Shown here piece by piece: positions 1 to 6,742 of a stretch of DNA of 9,493 nucleotides. The stretch is taken from contig JASMLY010000064.1 of NCBI GenBank assembly GCA_030748455.1, positions 1 through 9,493 on the forward strand. The letters run 5' to 3'. Numbering within the stretch: the stretch's first letter is position 1; every line of letters starts with the position of its first letter. A model generated the notes under the pieces. The model was given only the letters and a program-made list of their open reading frames with translations. It did not search any database and was not told where the DNA came from. The position numbers were made by a program, and so were the translations under genes. This stretch comes from Phycisphaerales bacterium. Lineage in GTDB: Bacteria > Planctomycetota > Phycisphaerae > Phycisphaerales > SM1A02.

Positions 1-1
1 C

Positions 2-679
2 CTCGAGGCGGAATCAACAGGGGAATACGAACCAGTTACGACGCACATCATGCAGACACTTTTGAAAGAGGGAATGACCTTTATTGATATCGGCGCACAT
101 GTAGGACTGTTTACATTACCTGCAGCAAAGTGGGTTGGAAAGACAGGACGTGTTGTTGGGTTTGAACCCCACCCAGCTAATTTCGAGATGCTCTCAAAGA
201 ATGCCAAGGCCAACCATGTCAATGTTGAACTTGTGAATGCAGCAGTATCTGATGTGGCTGGTACTGTGCAACTCCATCCTTCAACGTTCAACTCGGGAGA
301 TCATCAAATTTATCAAAGTGGAAATAGAAAAGGCGTCACCGTCGCGTGTGTTAAACTTGATGAGTTTATCAGTAGTGATGAACGAGTTGACCTCATCAAG
401 ATGGACGTGCAAGGTGCAGAAGCCGCAGCATTTCATGGTATGGAGCGGGTCTTACGGAACAATGCATCAGTTAAAGTAATTTGGGAGTTGTCACCATCAC
501 AATTGAAAGACGCAGGTGCAGATGCTGCAACGCTGCTTGGGTGGCTTGAGTCGCTTGGTTTTGGATTTACTATTGTTGATGATGCAACTGGTGATGTACT
601 GCCTGCAACCTCAGAAGACATACTGTTGAAGTGCCCTGTAGATTCATATATGAATATATTGAGCCAACGCAATGCATAA
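2..679 (+). CDS. FkbM-family SAM-dependent methyltransferase (5' end outside window)
   Basis: The frame is open back to the window edge. The residues before the first ATG at 50 (GEYEPVTTHIMQTLLKEG) match the usual lead-in to the SAM-binding fold, so the ATG at 50 is internal and the gene is cut by the window; 225 residues are visible. Motif I follows at once (FIDIGAHVGLFTL), then the acidic strand-2 end GFEPHPANFEML and the later KMDVQGAEAAAFHGM, the usual FkbM DVEGAE signature. Known members O-methylate sugars, polyketides or other small hydroxylated acceptors; the acceptor cannot be read here. The following membrane glycosyltransferase, which starts before this gene ends, suggests a cell-surface glycan substrate (inference). 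The family call is strong and the substrate unknown. Confidence 0.88.
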   Translation, partial: LEAESTGEYEPVTTHIMQTLLKEGMTFIDIGAHVGLFTLPAAKWVGKTGRVVGFEPHPANFEMLSKNAKANHVNVELVNAAVSDVAGTVQLHPSTFNSGDHQIYQSGNRKGVTVACVKLDEFISSDERVDLIKMDVQGAEAAAFHGMERVLRNNASVKVIWELSPSQLKDAGADAATLLGWLESLGFGFTIVDDATGDVLPATSEDILLKCPVDSYMNILSQRNA

Positions 680-1952
680 TCCTGTCAAACATGATCTGGG
701 CTGGATGAGTTTTTCCGTAATTGCTGTGGCACTTGTTCTATTTGCGGTGCGGTACGGTTCATCAATCATGGACTCTGGTGTAGTTTTTGATGAGCAATTC
801 ATCACAGTGCCTATTTTCGATCTCATCGAGCAAGGATGGAGTGTTCAAACAGCGATAGATTTTGAAGAAACAAAAGGCCCAGCGATGATTTGGCCATACG
901 CTGCTATTGGTGAGTTATTCGGAGGAAGTTTGAATGCGTTACGCCTCGTCAGCCTACTCAGTAGTGTTGCATGCATGGCTGTCCTGACGTTTATCGCTTC
1001 GCTTTGTGGTGTGCGGCGTGCTGGTCACCTTGCAGTAGCAGTCGGCTGGGTATTGTTGCCCTATGTCTTGGTCTTTAGCGAGATCGTCATGGGAGAAATC
1101 TCGTTTATTCTTTTTGAACTGTTAGCAGTAGCGGTATATCTTCAAAGTCTCCGCACGAACACGCGTGCGTTGCTCTTACCTGTTCTCTTTTGTGTACTCA
1201 CAGCAATTGCGCTTCATAGTCGCATCCATGTAGTTGCTCTTGTAGGTGGGATCTGTCTTGTAGCATTTCTTCGTGATGGAGTACGTAGTTGGCCTTGGTG
1301 GGTAGCGGGTGCTTGTGCTGGGTTGCTGCGTATCCCACTCTTGGTCCGTTGGGATGGGCTCGTTAGCCCAAAATATCAAAACTTACATGCGCTTGGCTTT
1401 CGACTCGAGAGCCTTTCGTATCTCGCCGCTGCGCTTGCTCCTTTTGTTGCTGTATTTGCTGTGCAAGCGTGGCATGTGAAGCGGAACAAAAAATGGCTTG
1501 TTACAGCTGCTTGTTTGGGTGTGGCCTTGCTCTTTATCGCCCCGCCAACGCTCGTGGTTCCTGAAACGATCGATTACGAGCATGCAACAGACAGATTCCA
1601 AGGAATTATCGGGACTGCTGTTCTGATGGTTACAAAAGATAGCACGCTGCAACAGCTCTTGTTAGCTGCGCTTGCAGCGATTGGATTAGCAGGTTTACTC
1701 GGTTTGCGGCTTCAACTTCATCAGTATGACCAGACTATCAAGAGTACTGCCCTACGCATTACCTTTTGGACCCTCACGATTGGTTGGTTGCTCTACGCAT
1801 GCACGCAAGGGTTTGTGTTCGACCGATTTCTTCTGGTATGGGCATTTTTGTTACCGATCTTTTGGTGGACGCAGTTGCCTCGCTATCTCTTTGCATTACA
1901 AGCCTTGGCGATGTTTGCCATCGCACTCAGGCTCGCAGTTGTTTGGCTGTAG
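672..1952 (+). CDS. Polytopic membrane protein, probable GT-C-type (GT39/ArnT-like) glycosyltransferase
   Basis: The protein has 426 residues and many hydrophobic segments (about residues 12-28, 90-112, 118-150, 168-200, 208-222, 250-268, 276-292, 325-346, 362-380, 386-424). After the first segment comes a loop with Asp40-Glu41 and then ETKGP at 66-70; an acidic pair in the first extracytoplasmic loop is the hallmark of GT-C transferases that use polyprenyl-phosphate sugars. A late FDRFLLVWAFLLP (383-395) resembles the 'DRYLLPLLP' segment of GT39/ArnT-like proteins. The start codon lies inside the end of the FkbM gene (ATGCATAA, 8-nt overlap) and has no Shine-Dalgarno site, so translation is probably coupled. 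The stop directly abuts the stop of the opposing DUF1844 gene. The GT-C fold is inferred from topology and motifs; donor and acceptor are unknown. Confidence 0.62.
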   Translation: MHNPVKHDLGWMSFSVIAVALVLFAVRYGSSIMDSGVVFDEQFITVPIFDLIEQGWSVQTAIDFEETKGPAMIWPYAAIGELFGGSLNALRLVSLLSSVACMAVLTFIASLCGVRRAGHLAVAVGWVLLPYVLVFSEIVMGEISFILFELLAVAVYLQSLRTNTRALLLPVLFCVLTAIALHSRIHVVALVGGICLVAFLRDGVRSWPWWVAGACAGLLRIPLLVRWDGLVSPKYQNLHALGFRLESLSYLAAALAPFVAVFAVQAWHVKRNKKWLVTAACLGVALLFIAPPTLVVPETIDYEHATDRFQGIIGTAVLMVTKDSTLQQLLLAALAAIGLAGLLGLRLQLHQYDQTIKSTALRITFWTLTIGWLLYACTQGFVFDRFLLVWAFLLPIFWWTQLPRYLFALQALAMFAIALRLAVVWL

Positions 1953-2405
1953 TTACGCCGTAGGGTCGATAATTGTTGGAGCAGGTGTGTCTTGAGGAGC
2001 CCCAGGAGGAACTTCTTCCCCTGACGCTTGAGCAGCCACGAGTTGGGCAATTTGGACGAATCGGTTCTGTAACTCTGTTCGGAGTTGGGAGAGTTCTTTT
2101 TCTTCTTCTTCGGAAAGATTGCCCTTTGTTTTTTCTTCTACTACGCCAATCAAATCGATGACAAATTTAGAACCCTCAAGGTCAACCATGACGCCTTTGC
2201 CACTTGGATCTTGATGCATACCTAGACCCATAAGTGCTTGCGAGGCAAGTGCTCCGAGCAATCCTCTAAAGTCTGCCTCTGGAATTTTTCGTGCTTCTGC
2301 ACGCTCCTCAACCTTCTTCTCAGCGTCTGCTAATTTTTCTTTTTCTGCCTGTGCTTCAGCTTTCCAATCTGAATCAATTTCAATTTTGGGTGGTGTGTCT
2401 GTCAT
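1953..2405 (-). CDS. DUF1844 family protein
   Basis: I chose the ATG at 2405, giving 150 residues, because GGAG sits 7 nt upstream and the protein then begins MTDTPPKIEID. The open frame continues to 2588, but that extension is Cys/aromatic-rich non-coding-like sequence running into the opposing lipoprotein gene. Residues 13-45 are a charged Glu/Lys/Ala helix, probably a coiled coil. The DUF1844 core follows at 44-118, with DFRGLLGALASQALMGLG, then DLEGSKFVIDLIG and EKTKGNLSEEE, which is characteristic of the family. The tail (128-150) is Pro/Ala-rich and probably disordered. There is no signal peptide or membrane helix, so it is likely cytoplasmic. The family is small, widespread and of unknown function. 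It is divergent from the SurA-like lipoprotein gene across an 88-nt gap. Confidence 0.88.
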   Translation of the reverse strand: MTDTPPKIEIDSDWKAEAQAEKEKLADAEKKVEERAEARKIPEADFRGLLGALASQALMGLGMHQDPSGKGVMVDLEGSKFVIDLIGVVEEKTKGNLSEEEEKELSQLRTELQNRFVQIAQLVAAQASGEEVPPGAPQDTPAPTIIDPTA

Positions 2406-2493
2406 ATCGATGCTCCATGTAAAAGTGTTGTAGTGTGCCGCGAAAAAGCATAATCTTGTGCAGTATAGGTAAAAACATGGGTACAATGCGGCA
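2406..2493. promoter_or_regulatory. Divergent intergenic promoter region (DUF1844 / SurA-like lipoprotein)
   Basis: This is the only space between two head-to-head genes. On the + strand TTGTAG (2428-2433) and TAATCT (2451-2456) are 17 nt apart, a plausible sigma-70-type pair with a leader of about 30 nt. On the - strand TATACT (2467-2462) and TATGCT (2452-2447) are possible -10 boxes, neither with a good -35. The minus-strand leader carries the GGAG used by the DUF1844 gene; the lipoprotein ATG has no recognisable Shine-Dalgarno site. No inverted-repeat operator stands out. These assignments come from consensus matching by eye in AT-rich DNA and are weak. Confidence 0.35.
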
Positions 2494-3699
2494 ATGAAGC
2501 AATGGTTTGTAAGTCTACTTTTGGGAATCAGCCTCGCGAGTTGTTCTGGCTCCCTAGCCGTGTTGCAACAGTCTAAGCGTGTTGTCACTCCAGATGATTT
2601 TGTCTCTCAAATACGCCAATTGCCCTCCAATGAAGTGGAAGAAGATTTGACAACTGATCTATCAATTACTTCTGAGATTGCTGTGCTTGAAGAGGAGGCG
2701 CGTGATGCGTTTGTCGAAGAATCGGTCCTTGAGCCGACTCGCGTTGACGCCCCGATCATTGTTGAATCCCTTGTAGGGCAAGTGAATGGTCGCCCTATTT
2801 TTGCAAACGAAATTTTGGAACCCATTGCAGACCAACTGTTCATTGTTGCAGAAGAGTCACTGTTCGATGTTACTGCTTTTAAGAACGTTGCAAAAGGGTA
2901 TATCGCGAGCCAAATGCAGGCAGTTGTGAAAAGTGAACTCTTGTTATCTGAAGCAAAATCTGGCATGACAATTGAGGAAAAACAGGGTCTATTTTCTTAC
3001 CTACAAAAAGTGAAAGAAGATATGGCATCGACAACAGGTGGAAGCCAAAGTGCAGTCACAAGGCAACTTCTAGATGAAGAGGGAAAAACTGTCGATGAGT
3101 TTCTTGATTACAAGCAACAGCAAGTTCTCATCAATCAGTTGTTACGAGAAAAAGTAAAGCCACATATCCAAGTGACTTGGCGTGATGTTCTCCGTGAATG
3201 GGAGCAAAGTAAACAGGAATTTAGTACTGTCGGAAGCGTGACTCTAGGAATGATTCGTGCCTCCGATGAGGATGTTGCTGAGATAGAAGCCGCCTTTGGA
3301 AGTGGTGCTTCATTTGCGAGCGTTGCGACCCAACAGGGCATACCCAACAACGGGGAGTGGGATACATTTGAATTCGACGAAGGGGGTCTTGAGAACATCG
3401 ACGTCGCCGATTCAATCAAATCACATATTCTCGGTTTAGAAGAGGAAGAAGTGATTGGCCCTGTCAACATTGGTTCAGCGAATTACTGGTTTACAATTCT
3501 AGAGATGCGTGAGGCTCAGGTAGGATCGCTTTGGGATCCACAGGTTCAGCTGCAACTGAGAGAATTTCTACTAGCAAGGCAGGGCGTGATCGAGGAGACA
3601 CGATTTCTTGAAAGAATACTTGCTGAAGGCAGTTTCGATGAATTTAACGCGATGGTGGATCGAATTCTCCATGTAGCTGTAACACGGTATATGCACTAG
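2494..3699 (+). CDS. SurA/parvulin-like peptidyl-prolyl isomerase lipoprotein (degenerate PPIase domain)
   Basis: The 401-residue protein starts with a lipoprotein signal peptide: K2, a hydrophobic stretch (4-14) and a lipobox Leu14-Ala-Ser-Cys17, so the mature protein should be lipid-anchored in the envelope. Residues 20-90 are an acidic, probably flexible linker. From 92 (SLVGQVNGRPIFANEIL) the sequence follows the SurA N-terminal chaperone pattern, with a helical region to about 245. Residues 247-340 look like a parvulin domain: a short beta start, FASVATQQG in place of the usual 'FAxLAxxxS', NGEWDTFEF for 'GDLGWF', and IGPVNIGSANYWFTILEMRE for the C-terminal strand. The usual catalytic His motif at its start is not visible (SVTLGMIRAS), so it may be chaperone-only. 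Expected role is folding or trafficking of exported proteins. The UPF0102 gene follows after 3 nt. Confidence 0.72.
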   Translation: MKQWFVSLLLGISLASCSGSLAVLQQSKRVVTPDDFVSQIRQLPSNEVEEDLTTDLSITSEIAVLEEEARDAFVEESVLEPTRVDAPIIVESLVGQVNGRPIFANEILEPIADQLFIVAEESLFDVTAFKNVAKGYIASQMQAVVKSELLLSEAKSGMTIEEKQGLFSYLQKVKEDMASTTGGSQSAVTRQLLDEEGKTVDEFLDYKQQQVLINQLLREKVKPHIQVTWRDVLREWEQSKQEFSTVGSVTLGMIRASDEDVAEIEAAFGSGASFASVATQQGIPNNGEWDTFEFDEGGLENIDVADSIKSHILGLEEEEVIGPVNIGSANYWFTILEMREAQVGSLWDPQVQLQLREFLLARQGVIEETRFLERILAEGSFDEFNAMVDRILHVAVTRYMH

Positions 3700-3702
3700 T
3701 GC

Positions 3703-4071
3703 ATGTTTTTTCGAAGATCGATATCTACAGGGGAGTATGGGGAGCGTCTTGCACGAAAGTTCTTACAAAGGCAGGGCTGGAGAATCGTCGAGACAAATCT
3801 TCGTGTCGGGCATGATGAGATTGATATCATTGCGGTTTCGGTGAAAGAAAAGGTGCTCTCACTTGTGGAAGTACGATCGACTTGTGATCGGGTGAAGGAT
3901 CCAAGAGAAACAATAGGCAAAGCAAAACGAACCTGTCTGATGCGGTCAGCTCGTAGATTCGAGCCTCTTGCCGCCAAAAATGGGTGTACGTTGCGCCTCG
4001 ATCTTGTCACGGTTAATCTTGGGCAGAAACGTCCAAGAGTTCGCCTGTTTGAGAACTTTCTTTTAGTCTAA
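3703..4071 (+). CDS. UPF0102 / YraN family nuclease-fold protein
   Basis: The protein has 122 residues, the usual family length. The N-terminal GEYGERLARKFLQRQGW (10-26) is the family's opening helix, followed by ETNLR. Then come the putative PD-(D/E)xK active-site elements: Glu39-Ile-Asp41 in DEIDIIAV and Glu56-Val-Arg58 in LVEVRS, then Lys75 in the following helix and RLDLVTV (98-104), equivalent to the family's RFDVV. The family usually has GEID and VEVK/R followed by an Arg; here the first Gly is Asp and the Arg is Ser. Proteins of this family are predicted Holliday-junction-resolvase-like nucleases, but a cellular role is not established. There is no Shine-Dalgarno site and only 3 nt to the preceding stop, so it is probably co-transcribed and coupled with the lipoprotein gene. 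Confidence 0.88.
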   Translation: MFFRRSISTGEYGERLARKFLQRQGWRIVETNLRVGHDEIDIIAVSVKEKVLSLVEVRSTCDRVKDPRETIGKAKRTCLMRSARRFEPLAAKNGCTLRLDLVTVNLGQKRPRVRLFENFLLV

Positions 4072-4164
4072 AAATTGCACTATTATATCGATTTCATGTC
4101 ATAATTTTTGAGTGCGTACGTTGAACATCTCTACCCTCAAAAAGGGAGTAAAAAGGAGTCTTAT
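4072..4164 (+). promoter_or_regulatory. Candidate promoter and strong RBS of the EF-hand protein gene
   Basis: In this 93-nt gap TTGCAC (4075-4080) and CATAAT (4100-4105) resemble -35 and -10 boxes, though the 19-nt spacer is long; TATTAT at 4081-4086 is a second possible -10. AAGGAG at 4153-4158 lies 6 nt from the ATG at 4165 and is the best Shine-Dalgarno site in the window. It decides that start over an in-frame TTG at 4108. No convincing terminator for the upstream gene is present; a CCCT/AGGG pair near 4134-4146 is too short and has no following T run. The RBS is solid and the promoter boxes tentative. Confidence 0.45.
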
Positions 4165-5790
4165 ATGCGAATTAATCTATCTAAACAAGGGCTACTGTGC
4201 AGTGCATTGGCAGTGGTTGTTTGCTCATCATTGGCAATTGCGCAGCCAAGCGGTGCTCGAAGTTCTCGTAGCGGCGGGTTTATGTCTCGGATCACAGCTG
4301 GCGGAATGGAGCCAGACTATTTGCTTCGAGACTTACGGCGATTTCAAGAATCGCTCGAACTTGACGAAGAGCAAACGATGATCGTAGAACAAATTCTGCG
4401 CGAGTATGATGAATCATTCCGAGAAGCTACAAATGCAAGTGAAGAGGGAATGCGAAGTACTTTTTCGAATATGCGAGGTCAAGAAGACGACCCACAAGCA
4501 CAAGAGGCGCAAGAGCTCCGTGAGCGGATGCGTACTATTCGGGAAAAGATGGATTCGGCAAGACAGCTCAACGATGAGGAGGGGATGCAAGCATTGCAAG
4601 AACGGCTTCAGAAAGAGATGGAAGAAGTTCGCAATGCGATGAATGAATCACGAGCAGCGCAGTGGCAATCACCACAGCGTCAAGCTGCTATGGAAGAACT
4701 TGCTCTGTATGTCACAGATCAACTACGACTCAAGAGGCAACTCGGAACTCAATTTGAAACAGATCTTGTTGCAGTTCTTAATGAAGAACAACTTCAATTC
4801 TGGCCTTCACTGAAGAGGATGTTGATTCGAGATCGTCTACTTCCGAAAGGAAGGCTCAGTGGTGAAACGCTTGATGTCATGGGTCTTGTTGAACAGCAGA
4901 ATTTTGATGATGCAACCCTTGTAACTCTTTTGCCTGCTATTAATGAGTGGGATGAAAGTGTTACAGCAGCTCTTGTCGCTCGTGATGATCACTTGGTCGA
5001 AAATCAAGGCGCGTTGATGGCTGCCTTTAGGACGATGGAACCCTCAAGTGGGACATCAATTATGGAAGCACAAGCTCGACTTTCCGAGACTGTTCGTCTC
5101 ATCAATGATACCGCAGTAGAACAAATTTCCCTCGCGCTTCCAAATTCAGAAGGCGCGGCGTTTAAACAGCTCTCTCTTGAGCGTGGGTATCCAAGAATCT
5201 ATAGAAGTACTCGAGTGGAACGTGCCTATCTCAGTGCGATGGAACTTGAAGAGATCGACCCAGACATTCTAGTTTCAATCGTGGAGCTCTACGATGCTTT
5301 ACTTGTAGATTTAGGGCTCGCAAGAGAGCAGATACTTTCTGCAACGAAACGATGGGAATCACAGGAAGAACTTGATCGCATGAATAGATTTACCTCACGG
5401 ATGTCTGGCATCCAAAGTGAGCGAGCTGAAAGCCCAATTCGAAAAGCAGAAGAAAATCGGACGAAAATTGAAGAGAGTTATCTTGAACAATTACGTATGT
5501 TATTAACAGAAGCGCAAATCAAAATACTCGGTGGACTTGAAAAACGTCAACCTCGTGAGAACCGTGGACGAGACCGATGGGGTCGAGATGGTGGGTTCAG
5601 CGGTGACCGTGAAGCGTTTATGAATCGCTTCGATAAAGATGGAAATGGCGAAATTAGTGAAGATGAACGGGAAGCCATTCGTGAACATTTTCGAAATGGG
5701 GGCGGTCCCCCAAATCGCGGTGGTCAAAGCAGAGGTTCTCGAGGCCAAGGTGGCAGCTCAACTCAAAGGGGTGGGGGTGATCGAGACTAA
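4165..5790 (+). CDS. Secreted helical repeat protein with one EF-hand and a Gly/Arg-rich tail
   Basis: From the ATG at 4165 the product has 541 residues. It opens with a Sec signal peptide (MRINLSK, hydrophobic core 9-25, likely cleavage after AIA near residue 26). The body is almost entirely helical, rich in Glu, Gln and Arg. Three degenerate repeats are visible: helices ending in YDES (81-84), WDES (262-265) and YDAL (376-379). Repeats 1 and 3 close with an 'L(N/T)E(E/A)Q' segment (206-209 and 447-450), as in periplasmic Spy/LTXXQ-type proteins. Residues 108-168 of the first repeat are a strongly charged, probably coiled-coil insertion. A canonical EF-hand loop, DKDGNGEISEDE, occupies 490-501, with Ca2+ ligand positions Asp490, Asp492, Asn494 and Glu501 intact. 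The tail 511-541 is Gly/Arg/Ser-rich and presumably disordered. Location is predicted to be outside the cytoplasmic membrane. I do not recognise a named family, and function is unknown. Confidence 0.82.
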   Translation: MRINLSKQGLLCSALAVVVCSSLAIAQPSGARSSRSGGFMSRITAGGMEPDYLLRDLRRFQESLELDEEQTMIVEQILREYDESFREATNASEEGMRSTFSNMRGQEDDPQAQEAQELRERMRTIREKMDSARQLNDEEGMQALQERLQKEMEEVRNAMNESRAAQWQSPQRQAAMEELALYVTDQLRLKRQLGTQFETDLVAVLNEEQLQFWPSLKRMLIRDRLLPKGRLSGETLDVMGLVEQQNFDDATLVTLLPAINEWDESVTAALVARDDHLVENQGALMAAFRTMEPSSGTSIMEAQARLSETVRLINDTAVEQISLALPNSEGAAFKQLSLERGYPRIYRSTRVERAYLSAMELEEIDPDILVSIVELYDALLVDLGLAREQILSATKRWESQEELDRMNRFTSRMSGIQSERAESPIRKAEENRTKIEESYLEQLRMLLTEAQIKILGGLEKRQPRENRGRDRWGRDGGFSGDREAFMNRFDKDGNGEISEDEREAIREHFRNGGGPPNRGGQSRGSRGQGGSSTQRGGGDRD

Positions 5791-5791
5791 A

Positions 5792-6742
5792 CTAGCTGTG
5801 GGTTTGAGAATTACCAAGTTGCCCACAAGCTGCCATCGCGTCTTTTCCAAGCGTTACTCTGCGGCGAACAAATTGCCCTGTAGACTTTACAATTTCGATA
5901 AAACGATCAATTGACTCTTCAGTTGGCGCGGACCATGGGCTGTTGTGGATTGGGTTATAGGGAATCACGTTCAAGTTACACCCTATTGGTTTGAGATACT
6001 GACATAATTCAATGGCATGCGCATCTGCATCGTTCACACTTGGGATGAGGACATATTCTGCAAGAACGCCTCCGGAATCGTGGCGTGGGTATTGCATGAT
6101 GGCATCTCGAAGATCCTCCATAGACACCGCTCTTGCAAGCGGCATAATCTCTTTTCTAATGCGATCGTTTGGAGCGTTCACAGAGAAGGCAAGTGAGAGG
6201 CGTTTGAACCCATCAGTTCTTGCTAGAGATGCAAGTGTGTGAATTCCATCAGGGCGGCCGACAGTCGAAATACAGATCCGTGAACTTGCAATTGCAGGTC
6301 CGTTGTTGTCAGAGAGAATCTTGATTGCAGGAATGACCGCTCCAAGAGTATCAAGGGGTTCCCCCATCCCCATAAACACAACGTTGTCGATGGCGGTGCC
6401 TAATGCATGATGTGCTGCATGCCACTGGGCAACGATTTCAGCAGTAGTGAGGTTTCTCAAGAGTCCCATTTTGGCAGTTTGGCAGAAGGAACAACCCATC
6501 GCACATCCTACTTGGGAAGAGACACAAAGCGTATGACGTGTTTTGTTCAAACCATGAATTGGCAATATGACCGACTCTGTTTCAAGCCCATCGTGTAGCG
6601 TGAGCAGGAACTTTCTTGTTCCAGAGTCGTCTACGACTTTGCTTGGTGTCACTGAAGTTTCAGTCGTATTCTGACCTGTGCCATGGCGATAAAAGGCTCT
6701 CCATTTGTGAATATCGCATTCTGTGCTTTGCATGCCTAGCAT
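5792..6742 (-). CDS. rlmN: RlmN-type radical SAM 23S rRNA (adenine-C2) methyltransferase, short N-terminus
   Basis: The protein has 316 residues from the ATG at 6742; an ATG at 6733 or a TTG at 6778 are alternatives, and none has a good Shine-Dalgarno site. The radical SAM cluster motif is CAMGCSFC (Cys80, Cys84, Cys87). Seven residues before it is the conserved Cys73 (LCVSSQVGC), and near the end DAMAACGQL holds Cys306; these match the two mechanistic cysteines of RlmN/Cfr enzymes. VFMGMGEPL, CISTVG, EYVLIPSVND and NVIPYNP are all family landmarks. RlmN methylates C2 of A2503 in 23S rRNA and also acts on tRNA. Unusual points: the N-terminal accessory domain seems about 45-50 residues shorter than in E. 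coli RlmN, SLHA is replaced by SVNA, and the usual Arg before the final Gly is Leu (VTLGKD). The gene is convergent with the EF-hand gene (1-nt gap) and divergent from tdh. Confidence 0.85.
   Translation of the reverse strand: MLGMQSTECDIHKWRAFYRHGTGQNTTETSVTPSKVVDDSGTRKFLLTLHDGLETESVILPIHGLNKTRHTLCVSSQVGCAMGCSFCQTAKMGLLRNLTTAEIVAQWHAAHHALGTAIDNVVFMGMGEPLDTLGAVIPAIKILSDNNGPAIASSRICISTVGRPDGIHTLASLARTDGFKRLSLAFSVNAPNDRIRKEIMPLARAVSMEDLRDAIMQYPRHDSGGVLAEYVLIPSVNDADAHAIELCQYLKPIGCNLNVIPYNPIHNSPWSAPTEESIDRFIEIVKSTGQFVRRRVTLGKDAMAACGQLGNSQTHS
5794..5831. other. Bulged inverted repeat at the 3' end of rlmN
   Basis: AGCTGTGGG (5794-5802) can pair with CCCACAAGCT (5822-5831), giving 9 base pairs with one bulged A and a 19-nt loop. 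It begins just after the EF-hand gene's stop and overlaps the rlmN stop codon (5792-5794). On the minus strand nothing T-rich follows. On the plus strand a short TCTTTTCC lies several bases downstream, too far for a standard intrinsic terminator. It could mark transcript ends or protect mRNA from exonucleases in one or both directions, or be chance. Confidence 0.3.

Noticed and set aside
1726..1995. Plus-strand open frame of 89 codons overlapping the glycosyltransferase gene.
   Set aside because: It is a different-frame shadow of the membrane protein gene with no family resemblance or start signal.
2071..2108. Possible intrinsic terminator (AACTCT/AGAGTT followed by a T-rich run) for the glycosyltransferase operon.
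   Set aside because: The stem is short and AT-rich, and the T run is simply the complement of the Glu-rich EEEEKE codons of the DUF1844 gene.
2406..2588. N-terminal extension of the DUF1844 gene by 61 codons.
   Set aside because: It overlaps the start of the opposing lipoprotein gene, reads as Cys/aromatic-rich sequence unlike the family, and the ATG at 2405 has a well-placed GGAG.
4108..4164. TTG-started N-terminal extension of the EF-hand protein by 19 residues.
   Set aside because: It would bury the signal peptide behind a polar stretch, and AAGGAG lies 6 nt before the ATG at 4165.
5639..5914. Plus-strand open frame of 91 codons spanning the end of the EF-hand gene and rlmN.
   Set aside because: It crosses two well-supported genes in other frames and encodes nothing recognisable.
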